Positions 18,420 through 26,581 of a stretch of DNA of 64,000 nt are shown piece after piece. Each line of letters begins with the position of its first letter. Position 1 is the stretch's first letter. The stretch is from positions 1 through 64,000 of the forward strand of contig CAYMGE010000018.1 of NCBI GenBank assembly GCA_964389925.1, written 5' to 3'. A model generated the notes under the pieces. It saw nothing but the letters and a program-made list of their open reading frames with translations. It was not told the origin of the DNA and made no database searches. The stretch is from CALECP01 sp964389925. Its GTDB lineage: Bacteria > Chloroflexota > Anaerolineae > Promineifilales > Promineifilaceae. Position numbers and translations under genes: made by a program.

Positions 18420-21400
18420 ATAAAAGTCCTCGCTCACGCATGATCTTCAAAATTTCACGTTGTTGTACTTTGTTTCCATACCCTTGAGCTATTTGTAGCC
18501 AGTACTTCTCAAATTCTTTTTGCTCTTGCTTCAAGCTAGGAAATGAGTTTGCCAAGCCTGACCGATCAATCACAGTCGAAATATGTTGTACTGCCAGTAG
18601 AATTTCAGAATAATCCACTTTTTCCGCAAGTACACTCGCAGCAAATTTGAGGATAACCAACATTGCCTGCCAAACAAAATCTTCACTGTGGATTGAGTGT
18701 CTTTCTTTTGACAGCCATTGATAATTATCTTTTGTCTCCTTCCGATGCTTCTCTGGTTCTAAAGCCATTGAGAGGGTCGTTTTGAGCACATTTGCGACAC
18801 GTTTTTCATAAGCCTGCTGAAGATCAGATTGCACCTTTTGACCAGCAAAGAGAGGTGGCAGTGTACCAACTGCCCATGCTTTTTGAATTTCCGTTGCTCC
18901 CATAGAAGGAGGAAGATTTGTAATAATCTTTTGGATTGCGTCCCATTTCTCCCATGTATTTGGAGAAAGTTCTTGTTGATTTATTTGTAAGTCGCAAATG
19001 TCTAGGCATTTTTGTTCGCTGATTAAGACATTAGTGCCTACTAACATGTCGTACAAGACCTCCCACGCACGCGCCACAGCTTTATCCTTTGTGCGCTGAA
19101 CCCGCATCTTGTCAGATTCGTCTAACGCTTTTGTGTCAACAGAAATGATTCTTCCAGCCAGTGTGAGGGCATCTAATCCACCTCTAAATTCACCATCAAT
19201 GCCCAAAAAACTGCGGCGTACCTCATAGACAGCTTCCGCAAAACTACCATCTAAGTCTTTCCCAAAAATTGGCTTAAGCTGCCCTTCCCAGCTGTGCCTG
19301 ACACGTGCTTGTGTATCTGTGATAAATAGATTTAGTTGCTCCCATGCCTTTTCCAGTAACATGCGGCGTGTATCTATTGCTTCTGATGTTTTTGCATCTC
19401 GCAGATAACTATAAACCTCGATGGCACGCTTGGTTATATCAACCGCACGCGGTCGTTTACTTTTGTGACGCTGAAGGCTCTCTATGAAAGGATAGATGGC
19501 TATCAAATCATGTGCCTTGTCAGGTTCCACGTTTCTATCTTTTGCGAGCGTTGCCAAGTTTTCTACTGTGAAATCGTCAATTTCTATTTGTTCAACTAAT
19601 ACTGCTATTTTGCTCCAAATCGCTTGCCAGCATTGTTGTTCGTACTGGTCAATGTACTGTCTATCTCTCTGTGGTATCCCACTTGTTGGCACCGCGATTA
19701 ATGAACGATAACGCAAAAATACGTCGGAGAAGGCAAATGTTCTGTGTAGATTCTGTGCGCCTTGCAGCCATGGGTTATTATGTAAGCCGGTGGGGATAGT
19801 GCCATCCCATTCCGTGAGCCAGTCCTTGTAAGGGGCCGTTGGCAGAGCCTGTTTAACATAGCTGCCCCAAACAGCGCGACTATATTTCTCTACCGCATCG
19901 TTTCCTAAAACCTCTCTATTGAATCCAAGACTTCTTAGTGCCTTGTGCAAATTCCGTTGGTCAGCGAACAGTATTCTTAACTCACACAACTTTAGTGTCT
20001 GTAGACAAAAGCGCATTAACTCATCGGGAATTTGTCTAGCATCTGGCGTATACGTTTCAAACGATTTGACCGATTTTCGCAACAGGTCAGCACTTTCTTC
20101 AGCCCTTGCCACTCTATCATCCGTTGGGTCAAACTGGATTGCTTCTGGATAGACTCGCACACAGTCGATGACGATTTTCAATGAGGTCAAAATCTCACTT
20201 AATGGATAGTAATGAGCCGCCGCGAACGAGCCTGTGCTAGAGGTAACAAGCTCTTTAGCTGCGTCACCTTCCTGATATAGTGTTTCCCATGCTTTTTTGT
20301 TAACAGAAAAGCTCTGTTGAGGTTTAAGACGTTGTTGAATTGCCTGTATCTTATTTTCAACAGCATCCCAATCACGTCGCTCAATGGGCAAATCAGTCAA
20401 GAAACCAGTGTGGACAATAGAAACGATTTGGTCTTGGATAAATTCAGTTGGCTTATGCAAGTTCGACAGATCAACACCCAGCCTTTCTCCAAGGCAACTG
20501 TAATACTTGCGAACGACTTTTTTCTGACCTTCACTGTAAAGCTTAAGTGCTACATCGCGGACAATCATTCCTAAACGCTCGTAGTGCTTACCTAGCTTAC
20601 TGCGAAGCTCTGCGGCGTTTAACTTACAAATTGCACCACTGATTCTCTTATGTGCTGCTTCATCAAGGGCGTTAATTTTCTTCGCATGAAACATTTCAAG
20701 CTGTCTCATTTGCCAAAACGCATCACGCCAATCTTCATCATCACCTATCTCTTTTAAAATTTGTCCGATTTTTTCAGAAAAAGTTTCGACACCACCTAAC
20801 ATTTTAACCCAATCTGGGATAGCTGAGACCTCTAAGGGTGCTGTTTTGGTGGCTACTACTCGCTGGGTTGGTTGCGTATCATCGGCCGCCATCCCCGCAT
20901 TCCGTGTCGATTTTGAATCATTCGGAATGACAACCTGCGGTGTCGGAATCGTGATACCAAGCAAAGTAATGTCATCTTGTAACTTATTTTTAGGAATATC
21001 AACGCGGTAACTGTGCAGATCGCGGATGAATGTTGGAATTGGGTCCTCTGCTTTCGTCATTTGAACCAGTCTGGTGTCCCAGACCTCTTCACCATAGCGT
21101 GCCTTGAGGACATCAGTCACACCATCGCTAAAGAGTAGAATCTGGTCGTTAGGCGCAAGCAACTGCACACTCTCCTGAATCATGTACTCTGGCTCAAATT
21201 CTGGCATTCCCAGAAATTCATCCTTGCGTGGCGCGAAAATAGGGCTTGGTTGCCCATTTCTGACGATGAGCGCCCGTGAGTCGCCGACGCTGACGAGATA
21301 AGCACGCTGGTCAACAACGAGGGCAGCAAGCAGCGTTGCCTGTAGACCAGCCATCTCCTCGTTGCAATAGGGGCAAATGGGTGGGTTGCGCTTGGCGAGC

Positions 21401-21822
21401 TTATAGCTGGGTAGTTTGACGGTTTGCCCTGTTGGGTGTTTTTCTTTACGCCAGCAATAGAAGGTTTTGTCGTAACGAGCGAGGGCTGTATGAGCTTCTA
21501 TGACCGATTGACGCAGATTGGCTGCATAGTTGTTGGACTCTCGGCCGTAATATCGCTCCCCAATCGTCTGCACAGCCATCTGACTTGCCAACGTTCCGTT
21601 TGCACTATGCGTCACCCCATCGGACAAAATGTACAAACGCCCAAAGCGTGTCAATCGTTCAGGCAATAAGCCCAGCCCAGATTGCTCATGGCTAGCGACG
21701 TTCGATGGCCAAAATGCGTCTTGTGAAGGGCCGGGATGCCGCTTGCCGGCGATACCATATCCGCTCACATGCTCGATAGGGTTGGGATAACGATAGAGTG
21801 TGAGCGGAGGTTGAGGTGACAT
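18412..21822 (-). CDS. PP2C-type Ser/Thr phosphatase with metal-ribbon insert and long helical C-terminus
   Basis: 1136 residues. The N-terminal 300 residues form a PP2C domain with the expected metal-binding acids: SQDA (Asp35), LSDGV (Asp68-Gly69), VGDSRA (180-184), FSDGVTDV (231-238) and DDITLL (283-288). Between the second and third motifs lies an extra segment with Cys123, Cys150 and Cys153 (ICPYC), which looks like a zinc-binding insertion. The following 800 or so residues are predicted helical, without a recognised domain, and are much longer than usual PP2C proteins. No signal or membrane helix is seen, so it is cytosolic. It should remove phosphates placed by the receptor kinase three genes downstream. 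There is no obvious ribosome-binding site, and the gene lies 134 bases after the FHA-ATPase, so it may have its own promoter. Confidence 0.85.
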   Translation of the reverse strand: MSPQPPLTLYRYPNPIEHVSGYGIAGKRHPGPSQDAFWPSNVASHEQSGLGLLPERLTRFGRLYILSDGVTHSANGTLASQMAVQTIGERYYGRESNNYAANLRQSVIEAHTALARYDKTFYCWRKEKHPTGQTVKLPSYKLAKRNPPICPYCNEEMAGLQATLLAALVVDQRAYLVSVGDSRALIVRNGQPSPIFAPRKDEFLGMPEFEPEYMIQESVQLLAPNDQILLFSDGVTDVLKARYGEEVWDTRLVQMTKAEDPIPTFIRDLHSYRVDIPKNKLQDDITLLGITIPTPQVVIPNDSKSTRNAGMAADDTQPTQRVVATKTAPLEVSAIPDWVKMLGGVETFSEKIGQILKEIGDDEDWRDAFWQMRQLEMFHAKKINALDEAAHKRISGAICKLNAAELRSKLGKHYERLGMIVRDVALKLYSEGQKKVVRKYYSCLGERLGVDLSNLHKPTEFIQDQIVSIVHTGFLTDLPIERRDWDAVENKIQAIQQRLKPQQSFSVNKKAWETLYQEGDAAKELVTSSTGSFAAAHYYPLSEILTSLKIVIDCVRVYPEAIQFDPTDDRVARAEESADLLRKSVKSFETYTPDARQIPDELMRFCLQTLKLCELRILFADQRNLHKALRSLGFNREVLGNDAVEKYSRAVWGSYVKQALPTAPYKDWLTEWDGTIPTGLHNNPWLQGAQNLHRTFAFSDVFLRYRSLIAVPTSGIPQRDRQYIDQYEQQCWQAIWSKIAVLVEQIEIDDFTVENLATLAKDRNVEPDKAHDLIAIYPFIESLQRHKSKRPRAVDITKRAIEVYSYLRDAKTSEAIDTRRMLLEKAWEQLNLFITDTQARVRHSWEGQLKPIFGKDLDGSFAEAVYEVRRSFLGIDGEFRGGLDALTLAGRIISVDTKALDESDKMRVQRTKDKAVARAWEVLYDMLVGTNVLISEQKCLDICDLQINQQELSPNTWEKWDAIQKIITNLPPSMGATEIQKAWAVGTLPPLFAGQKVQSDLQQAYEKRVANVLKTTLSMALEPEKHRKETKDNYQWLSKERHSIHSEDFVWQAMLVILKFAASVLAEKVDYSEILLAVQHISTVIDRSGLANSFPSLKQEQKEFEKYWLQIAQGYGNKVQQREILKIMRERGLLYG

Positions 21823-21841
21823 GTTTCAGAATTATTATGGC

Positions 21842-21859
21842 AGGGATTGCAACATCCCT
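21842..21859. repeat. Intergenic hairpin
   Basis: AGGGAT-TGCAAC-ATCCCT forms a 6-bp stem in the 134-base gap between the FHA-ATPase gene and the PP2C gene. No T-tract follows, so it is probably another member of the small palindromic repeat family seen at 3238, 37850, 47848 and 50522. Confidence 0.55.
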
Positions 21860-21956
21860 ACGCAACTATAGGCTTAGGACAGCTTAGATTATGACGCATT
21901 TTGACCGGACAAATGCAGACATTTCTGTTTAACCGAGACCAGTTAACGCTGCCCCT

Positions 21957-23759
21957 TTAACGATAATGCAGGCGATACCCGATTCCCTCGTATGTTTGAA
22001 TGTAAACTGTATTGGGGTCAATTCGCTCGCGCAGGCGGGTGATATGTTTTTGGGTGTTTGACCCGTAGCTCCGCAATACGTCTGCCTTGATCCTTTTATC
22101 GAGTTGATAGATGCAGCGAGACAGTTCTTCGATACGACAAACGCGGTGACGGTGGTCATATAGATAGGCGAGAGCCATGAGCTGGGAGCCAGTCAGATCA
22201 ACTTTTTTGATTTCATACTCACCATGCTCATTTTGGGCTTTGCAATAAGCCGTGATTGCGCCATCGCCATGTTCGCGTGTGAGGGCTAAGTTGGGGGCTT
22301 GCTCAATTTCCCACTGGTGTAGAGCGGGAATGAGTTGAGCAAAGAGGGTGCTGAAGATGGTGTGTTGCTCGTCCAGAATGCCATACTCACCGAGCGTTGG
22401 CTCAATCCATGTGGCTCTGCCTTTGGCAAGGCCATAGAGGGAAGCGCGTTCTTCACGAGTTAGCATTGTCCAAATTGACTGGCTAGCGGGTGAATCTTCC
22501 AGCACCCATTGATAGCTGGCGAGATGATGTTGCCATTTTGCAGGTTCATCAAAGATATTGGCAAAATGCAGATGGTCATAGATGTCTTTGAGGATACCGG
22601 GATGACCGCCGCTTAAAGCATAGAGGTCTGTTTCAACTTTGAGGGGAAGTATCTGACCATGCGAAATTTCAGACCACAATCGGCCGAATCTCCCCATCTC
22701 CACACACACCAACTGCTCCAAATAGTTAGCAAACAGTAGCGAAAAATTCTCCGTATCATCACGTGCATTCTGAATATGACGTAGTGAACGCTGAGTCACT
22801 AAGACATAGTAAAGATTTTCTCGAAAACTTTTGATCTCTTGCGTTCTTGCCAATAGATCGAGCATCCCTGCGACCGTATGTTCCAAGACAGCATCGAAAT
22901 CCTCAAAGATGAAGAGCAAAACACACTGCTCATCTTCCACTAGCAAACGCACCGCGCGTTCTAACAAACGGCGTGACTGCGATGGTCGCTTTGTGACACG
23001 CAAATCAAACTCATCGTTGGCGATGTCGTCTATTTTGTCACAGACATCATACATCCGCGCTTGGTCGGTCGCCGTGACCATCTCAAACAGAATTTGACGC
23101 GCCAGGGATCGCCAAAGTGGATTGTCGGCCGTTGCCTTGATGTCATCCCCATCGACAACGATTGGCAAAACTCGTTTTTGGTTATGACTTAATTTGCTGT
23201 CTCGCGTGCGCTGCCAGTGCGTTCCCTCCGCTTCCTGCAACCGCTGCACGAGATAGCTTTTGCCCACACCAGACATACCTGTTAAATGTACCGCGCGATT
23301 TTGGCTTAGTTTCTCAAGCAGGTTGTTCCAAGGTAGAAATGTCGTAACGGCTTTTGTGCCTTCGTAATTCTCATTTTGTAGCTCAACGATGATGTCGCAT
23401 GAGTTGCCATGATGATCTTGATTGCGTAGGCGCAAACGAACGTGGTTCTTTAGCTGATCGCTTTTGTTCCATAAGCGGCGTTCACGGCTGCGGCTGTTTG
23501 GCTCATCACGGATCATTCGGACGAAGGTTCCATTTGTGCTGGTGTCACGAAAGTGGAAATTTTCGTCGGCCGAGTCAAACCAAATTGTCAAATGCGGATC
23601 AGAGATATTTGACAGATCACTTGAGGCAACGCCAAAAATGGCTGCCAACGATTCCGCACCAATCACAAGCGGCGCATCAGTTGGTTTGAGAATTTCAGCG
23701 GCAACCAACCCTCCGTTGGCATACGAGTATGAAATTTCGAGGTTTTTTGACTGTGTCAT
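21957..23759 (-). CDS. FHA - P-loop ATPase - winged-helix regulator, first gene of the cluster
   Basis: 600 residues, with AAAGGAG seven bases before ATG 23759. An N-terminal FHA domain (about 25-115) contains the diagnostic DTSTNGTFV (Asn76-Gly77). A P-loop ATPase follows (Walker A GMSGVGKS 161-168, Walker B LLFIFEDFD about 281-289). The C-terminal 85 residues resemble the OmpR-type winged helix, with LTGSQLMALAYL, a central IEELSRCIY and the terminal wing IQTYEGIGYRL. The architecture recalls STAND regulators such as the SARP type, but with a phosphothreonine reader as the input. As first gene of the unit it may sense kinase output and control transcription of the cluster. The 244-base gap to divergent rodA probably holds the promoter. 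A TACAAT box lies at 23791-23796 on this strand with only a weak -35. Confidence 0.85.
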   Translation of the reverse strand: MTQSKNLEISYSYANGGLVAAEILKPTDAPLVIGAESLAAIFGVASSDLSNISDPHLTIWFDSADENFHFRDTSTNGTFVRMIRDEPNSRSRERRLWNKSDQLKNHVRLRLRNQDHHGNSCDIIVELQNENYEGTKAVTTFLPWNNLLEKLSQNRAVHLTGMSGVGKSYLVQRLQEAEGTHWQRTRDSKLSHNQKRVLPIVVDGDDIKATADNPLWRSLARQILFEMVTATDQARMYDVCDKIDDIANDEFDLRVTKRPSQSRRLLERAVRLLVEDEQCVLLFIFEDFDAVLEHTVAGMLDLLARTQEIKSFRENLYYVLVTQRSLRHIQNARDDTENFSLLFANYLEQLVCVEMGRFGRLWSEISHGQILPLKVETDLYALSGGHPGILKDIYDHLHFANIFDEPAKWQHHLASYQWVLEDSPASQSIWTMLTREERASLYGLAKGRATWIEPTLGEYGILDEQHTIFSTLFAQLIPALHQWEIEQAPNLALTREHGDGAITAYCKAQNEHGEYEIKKVDLTGSQLMALAYLYDHRHRVCRIEELSRCIYQLDKRIKADVLRSYGSNTQKHITRLRERIDPNTVYIQTYEGIGYRLHYR

Positions 23760-24003
23760 GTTTACTCCTTTCTTAACTATTCACATTGAGATTGTAACAT
23801 GATAATAGAATTCTAAATATCGTGCTATACCGCATGTCTGTGAATGTCTGCACTTGTTTGATAATAGGCGTATTTTCAATTGAGCTTCCCTAACAGATTC
23901 GCCCTTCGCAACTTCAGACACATGAACGAAATGAGAAGACAGTTTCCTAACGAGCTAAAAAACGATACGCTTCTACTTTCAAAATCAACAAATAGGCAAC
24001 CTT

Positions 24004-25110
24004 ATGATGCAACAAAACACATCTGTTTGGCGATACTTTGATGTTTGGCTGACAACGGCCGTTGTCATTCTCACCTTTTATGGCGTGCTAATTATCCGCA
24101 GCGCGATCACAAATGTGCCGAATTATGTCGGATATGAACAGCGACAAATCATCTTTGCGATTATGGGCCTGATCGTCATGTTTAGCATTGCCGCCATCGA
24201 CTATCGCATTCTCACCTCTGCACACTGGTTTATCTACCTCTTTCTCATCACGCTTCTCATCGTTGTCCTACTGATTGGCGCGGTCAACAACGCGGTCAAT
24301 CGCTGGATACCGCTCGGCATCATTGACTTTCAGCCGTCTGAGCTTGGGCGCGTTCTCTTGCCCGTCACGCTCGGACAGTTTGTGGCTAGTCGGCAGCGGC
24401 ATATCAACAAATTCTCCAACACGATCTTCACCCTCATCTACATCGGCGTGCTGATCGGCTTTATCTTTATTCAGCCGGATCTAGGTATGTCGATTCTTTT
24501 TGTCGTCATCTGGTTTGGCATTATGATGGTGGCAGGATTGCCACTACGCCACTTCTTTATTTTGGTGGCGATTGGTGTCGGCGCAATTATCCTCGTCTAT
24601 CCACAATTGCCCGATTATCAAAAAGATCGCATCACGGTTTTTGTCGATCCAAGCATCGATCCTGAGCAAGCGCGTAACGTCGATCAGGCGATTATTTCGA
24701 TTGGCTCTGGTGGCTGGTGGGGGAAAGGCTATTTTAATGGGACACAATCACAGCTTGGCTTTTTGCGCGTTCAGCATACAGATTTTATTTTTGCTGTTCT
24801 CACAGAGGAGATGGGATTTTTCTTTGGGGCATTTATTGCGGTTGGCTTGATGGGGTTTATTTTGTTACGAATTTTGCGCGTCGCTAGTATCACGCCCGAT
24901 CCAGCGGGGCGTTACATCTGCGTGGGGATCGCAACACTGCTCTTTTTCCAGACATTTGTTTCAGTTGGGATGAATACACGCCTCATGCCCGTCACGGGGC
25001 TGACCTTCCCATTTGTGAGTTATGGCGGTTCATCACTCTTGACGCTCTATCTTGGCATTGGAATCGTGCAGTCTGTCTTAATGCGCCATCGCAAACAGGC
25101 ATTTGGCTAA
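24004..25110 (+). CDS. rodA: Rod-shape-determining SEDS glycosyltransferase RodA
   Basis: 368 residues with about ten membrane helices and no soluble domain, the usual size and shape of RodA/FtsW proteins. RodA polymerises lipid II into glycan strands during cylindrical growth, together with a class B penicillin-binding protein. Diagnostic stretches are FQPSELGRV (after the fourth helix), GSGGWWGKGYFNGTQSQ in the large external loop, VQHTDFIFAVLTEEMGF, and the C-terminal FPFVSYGGSSL. RodA rather than FtsW is favoured by GSGGWWGKG and HTDFIFAV, and no division genes are nearby. It is transcribed divergently from the FHA/tubulin cluster. The ribosome-binding site is weak (AGGCAACCTT). Confidence 0.9.
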   Translation: MMQQNTSVWRYFDVWLTTAVVILTFYGVLIIRSAITNVPNYVGYEQRQIIFAIMGLIVMFSIAAIDYRILTSAHWFIYLFLITLLIVVLLIGAVNNAVNRWIPLGIIDFQPSELGRVLLPVTLGQFVASRQRHINKFSNTIFTLIYIGVLIGFIFIQPDLGMSILFVVIWFGIMMVAGLPLRHFFILVAIGVGAIILVYPQLPDYQKDRITVFVDPSIDPEQARNVDQAIISIGSGGWWGKGYFNGTQSQLGFLRVQHTDFIFAVLTEEMGFFFGAFIAVGLMGFILLRILRVASITPDPAGRYICVGIATLLFFQTFVSVGMNTRLMPVTGLTFPFVSYGGSSLLTLYLGIGIVQSVLMRHRKQAFG

Positions 25111-25130
25111 AAATTAGGGCAATTTTCCCG

Positions 25131-25158
25131 TTGCCAGCAGCGTATTGATTGTTATGAT
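25131..25158 (+). promoter_or_regulatory. Putative leaderless promoter of the histidine phosphatase gene
   Basis: TTGCCA (25131-25136), a 16-base spacer and TATGAT (25153-25158) stand exactly six bases before the ATG at 25165. Transcription would start at or next to the start codon, and no Shine-Dalgarno is present. The same geometry occurs at 25766 and 53802. Confidence 0.6.
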
Positions 25159-25164
25159 TTGGTT

Positions 25165-25755
25165 ATGGCAAAACGCACACTATACCTCCTAAGACACGGA
25201 CAGGAAGAACGTTCATACCGCAAAGAAAATCCAAGTGATGAGCAACAGGGACCGCTGACAGCAATCGGCCGAAGCCAAGCCCAACTCGCCGCCAATCGCC
25301 TCGCCCATCTTCCCCTCACCCACATCCACGTTAGCACGATGCGGCGGGCGCAACAAACCGCAACCCCCATTATCGCCAATCACCCCGATGCGTTCTCTGA
25401 GGAGATCGACCTCATTCGGGAGGTGGTACCCTCTGTGCCAGCTCGCTACGTTGACCATTTTCACTATGTCACACCCGAACTCGCCACGCACTTCAATGAG
25501 CGCATCACCGATACTTACGTTCGCTTCTTTCGCGCTGCCTCTCGTGAGGAGGAGCATGTCTTGCTTGTCTGTCATGGCAATTTGATTCGGGCGTTGGTCG
25601 GCCGACACATCGGCGCAGGTCAAGACGCATGGATCACGATGTCCTTGCACAACGCTAGCCTCACGACTTTGGAGTTTGGCATTGAGCATCCTGACTCGCT
25701 TGTTACGTTCAATGATACCTGCCACTTACCAGTTGAATTGAAGACCTTTCTCTGA
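25165..25755 (+). CDS. Histidine phosphatase superfamily protein (phosphoglycerate mutase-like)
   Basis: 196 residues. The phosphohistidine motif LLRHGQE lies at the N-terminus, and the second catalytic histidine falls in LLVCHGNLIRALVGRH around residues 130-145. These proteins remove phosphate from small molecules or proteins through a phosphohistidine intermediate. The length is typical of the cofactor-dependent mutase-like branch, but the sequence lacks the extra segment of true phosphoglycerate mutases, so a phosphatase is more likely. The substrate cannot be told. The start at ATG 25165 is supported by the leaderless promoter; an upstream TTG at 25159 would sit inside the region expected to be untranscribed. 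The next gene has its own promoter. Confidence 0.85.
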   Translation: MAKRTLYLLRHGQEERSYRKENPSDEQQGPLTAIGRSQAQLAANRLAHLPLTHIHVSTMRRAQQTATPIIANHPDAFSEEIDLIREVVPSVPARYVDHFHYVTPELATHFNERITDTYVRFFRAASREEEHVLLVCHGNLIRALVGRHIGAGQDAWITMSLHNASLTTLEFGIEHPDSLVTFNDTCHLPVELKTFL

Positions 25756-25765
25756 AACTGTGTGC

Positions 25766-25771
25766 TATGAT
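25766..25771 (+). promoter_or_regulatory. -10 element for a leaderless cobA transcript
   Basis: TATGAT ends six bases before ATG 25778, the same spacing as at 25153 and 53802. No good -35 is seen, and there is no ribosome-binding site. It supports the choice of ATG 25778 over an in-frame ATG at 25760. Confidence 0.5.
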
Positions 25772-25777
25772 CCGCAC

Positions 25778-26581
25778 ATGACTGTTGGCAAAGCCTATTT
25801 AGTTGGGGCGGGGGCGGGGCACCCCGATTTAATCACAGTGAAAGGGTTGAGGTTGGTGCAATCGGCCGATATCATCCTTTACGACCGCCTGGTTCCACGC
25901 GAACTGCTCGACGATGCACGCCCCGATGCCGAGCTTGTTTTTGTCGGTAAACGCCCCGGCCATCATCCTAAACCACAGCGCGAGATCAATCGCCTATTGA
26001 TCGAGCAGGTCGCGCTTGGCAAGCAGGTCGTGCGACTCAAGGGCGGTGATCCGTTTGTCTTTGGGCGGGGTGGCGAGGAGGCGATTGCGCTGAGGGCGGC
26101 CGATTTACCTTTTGAGATCGTGCCGGGGATTTCTTCATCTATTGCCGCCCCTGCCTACGCCGGAATTCCTCTGACACAGAAAAATGTCGCCAGCGGATTC
26201 GCACTCGTCGCGGGGCATGAAACCCCTGACAAACCGAGCAGCACGACTGATTGGGCAGCCATGGCGCATGTTCCAACGCTTGTCGTACTGATGGGTTTGA
26301 AAAAGTTGCCGGAGGTCGTTGCTGTCCTGCTGGAACATGGGAAAGAGCCAGACACGCCAACGGCACTCATCAGCCGCGCTACCACCAATGAGCAAAAAAT
26401 AATATGTGGGACATTAGCGACAATTGTGGCGCAAGCTGAACGTGAAAAGCTGCCGACTCCAGCGATTACCATTGTCGGAGAGGTCGTGCGGTTTGCGGAA
26501 CAGTTTGCTTGGTTTTCGGCCGATGTCAGCACCAATGGGTTTGTCGAAGACCCCGCCTTAATCCTCCCTCAGCCAAGCTAA
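25778..26581 (+). CDS. cobA: Uroporphyrinogen-III C-methyltransferase (SUMT)
   Basis: 267 residues, the usual size of the single-domain enzyme. It transfers two methyl groups from S-adenosylmethionine to uroporphyrinogen III, making precorrin-2 for siroheme or cobalamin. The family landmarks are in order: LVGAGAGHPDLITVKG at the N-terminus, ILYDRLV, LKGGDPFVFGRGGEE near residues 85-100, VPGISSSIAAPAYAGIPLT, and a late PAITIVGEVV. No CysG-type dehydrogenase/chelatase domain is fused. The stop overlaps the start of the secreted nuclease gene as TAATG, so the two are translationally coupled even though no metabolic link is obvious. Confidence 0.93.
   Translation: MTVGKAYLVGAGAGHPDLITVKGLRLVQSADIILYDRLVPRELLDDARPDAELVFVGKRPGHHPKPQREINRLLIEQVALGKQVVRLKGGDPFVFGRGGEEAIALRAADLPFEIVPGISSSIAAPAYAGIPLTQKNVASGFALVAGHETPDKPSSTTDWAAMAHVPTLVVLMGLKKLPEVVAVLLEHGKEPDTPTALISRATTNEQKIICGTLATIVAQAEREKLPTPAITIVGEVVRFAEQFAWFSADVSTNGFVEDPALILPQPS

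Noticed and set aside
23760..24003. A small gene or riboswitch between the FHA-ATPase gene and rodA.
   Set aside because: No frame with a ribosome-binding site and no convincing conserved RNA structure is visible; the gap most likely holds the two divergent promoters.
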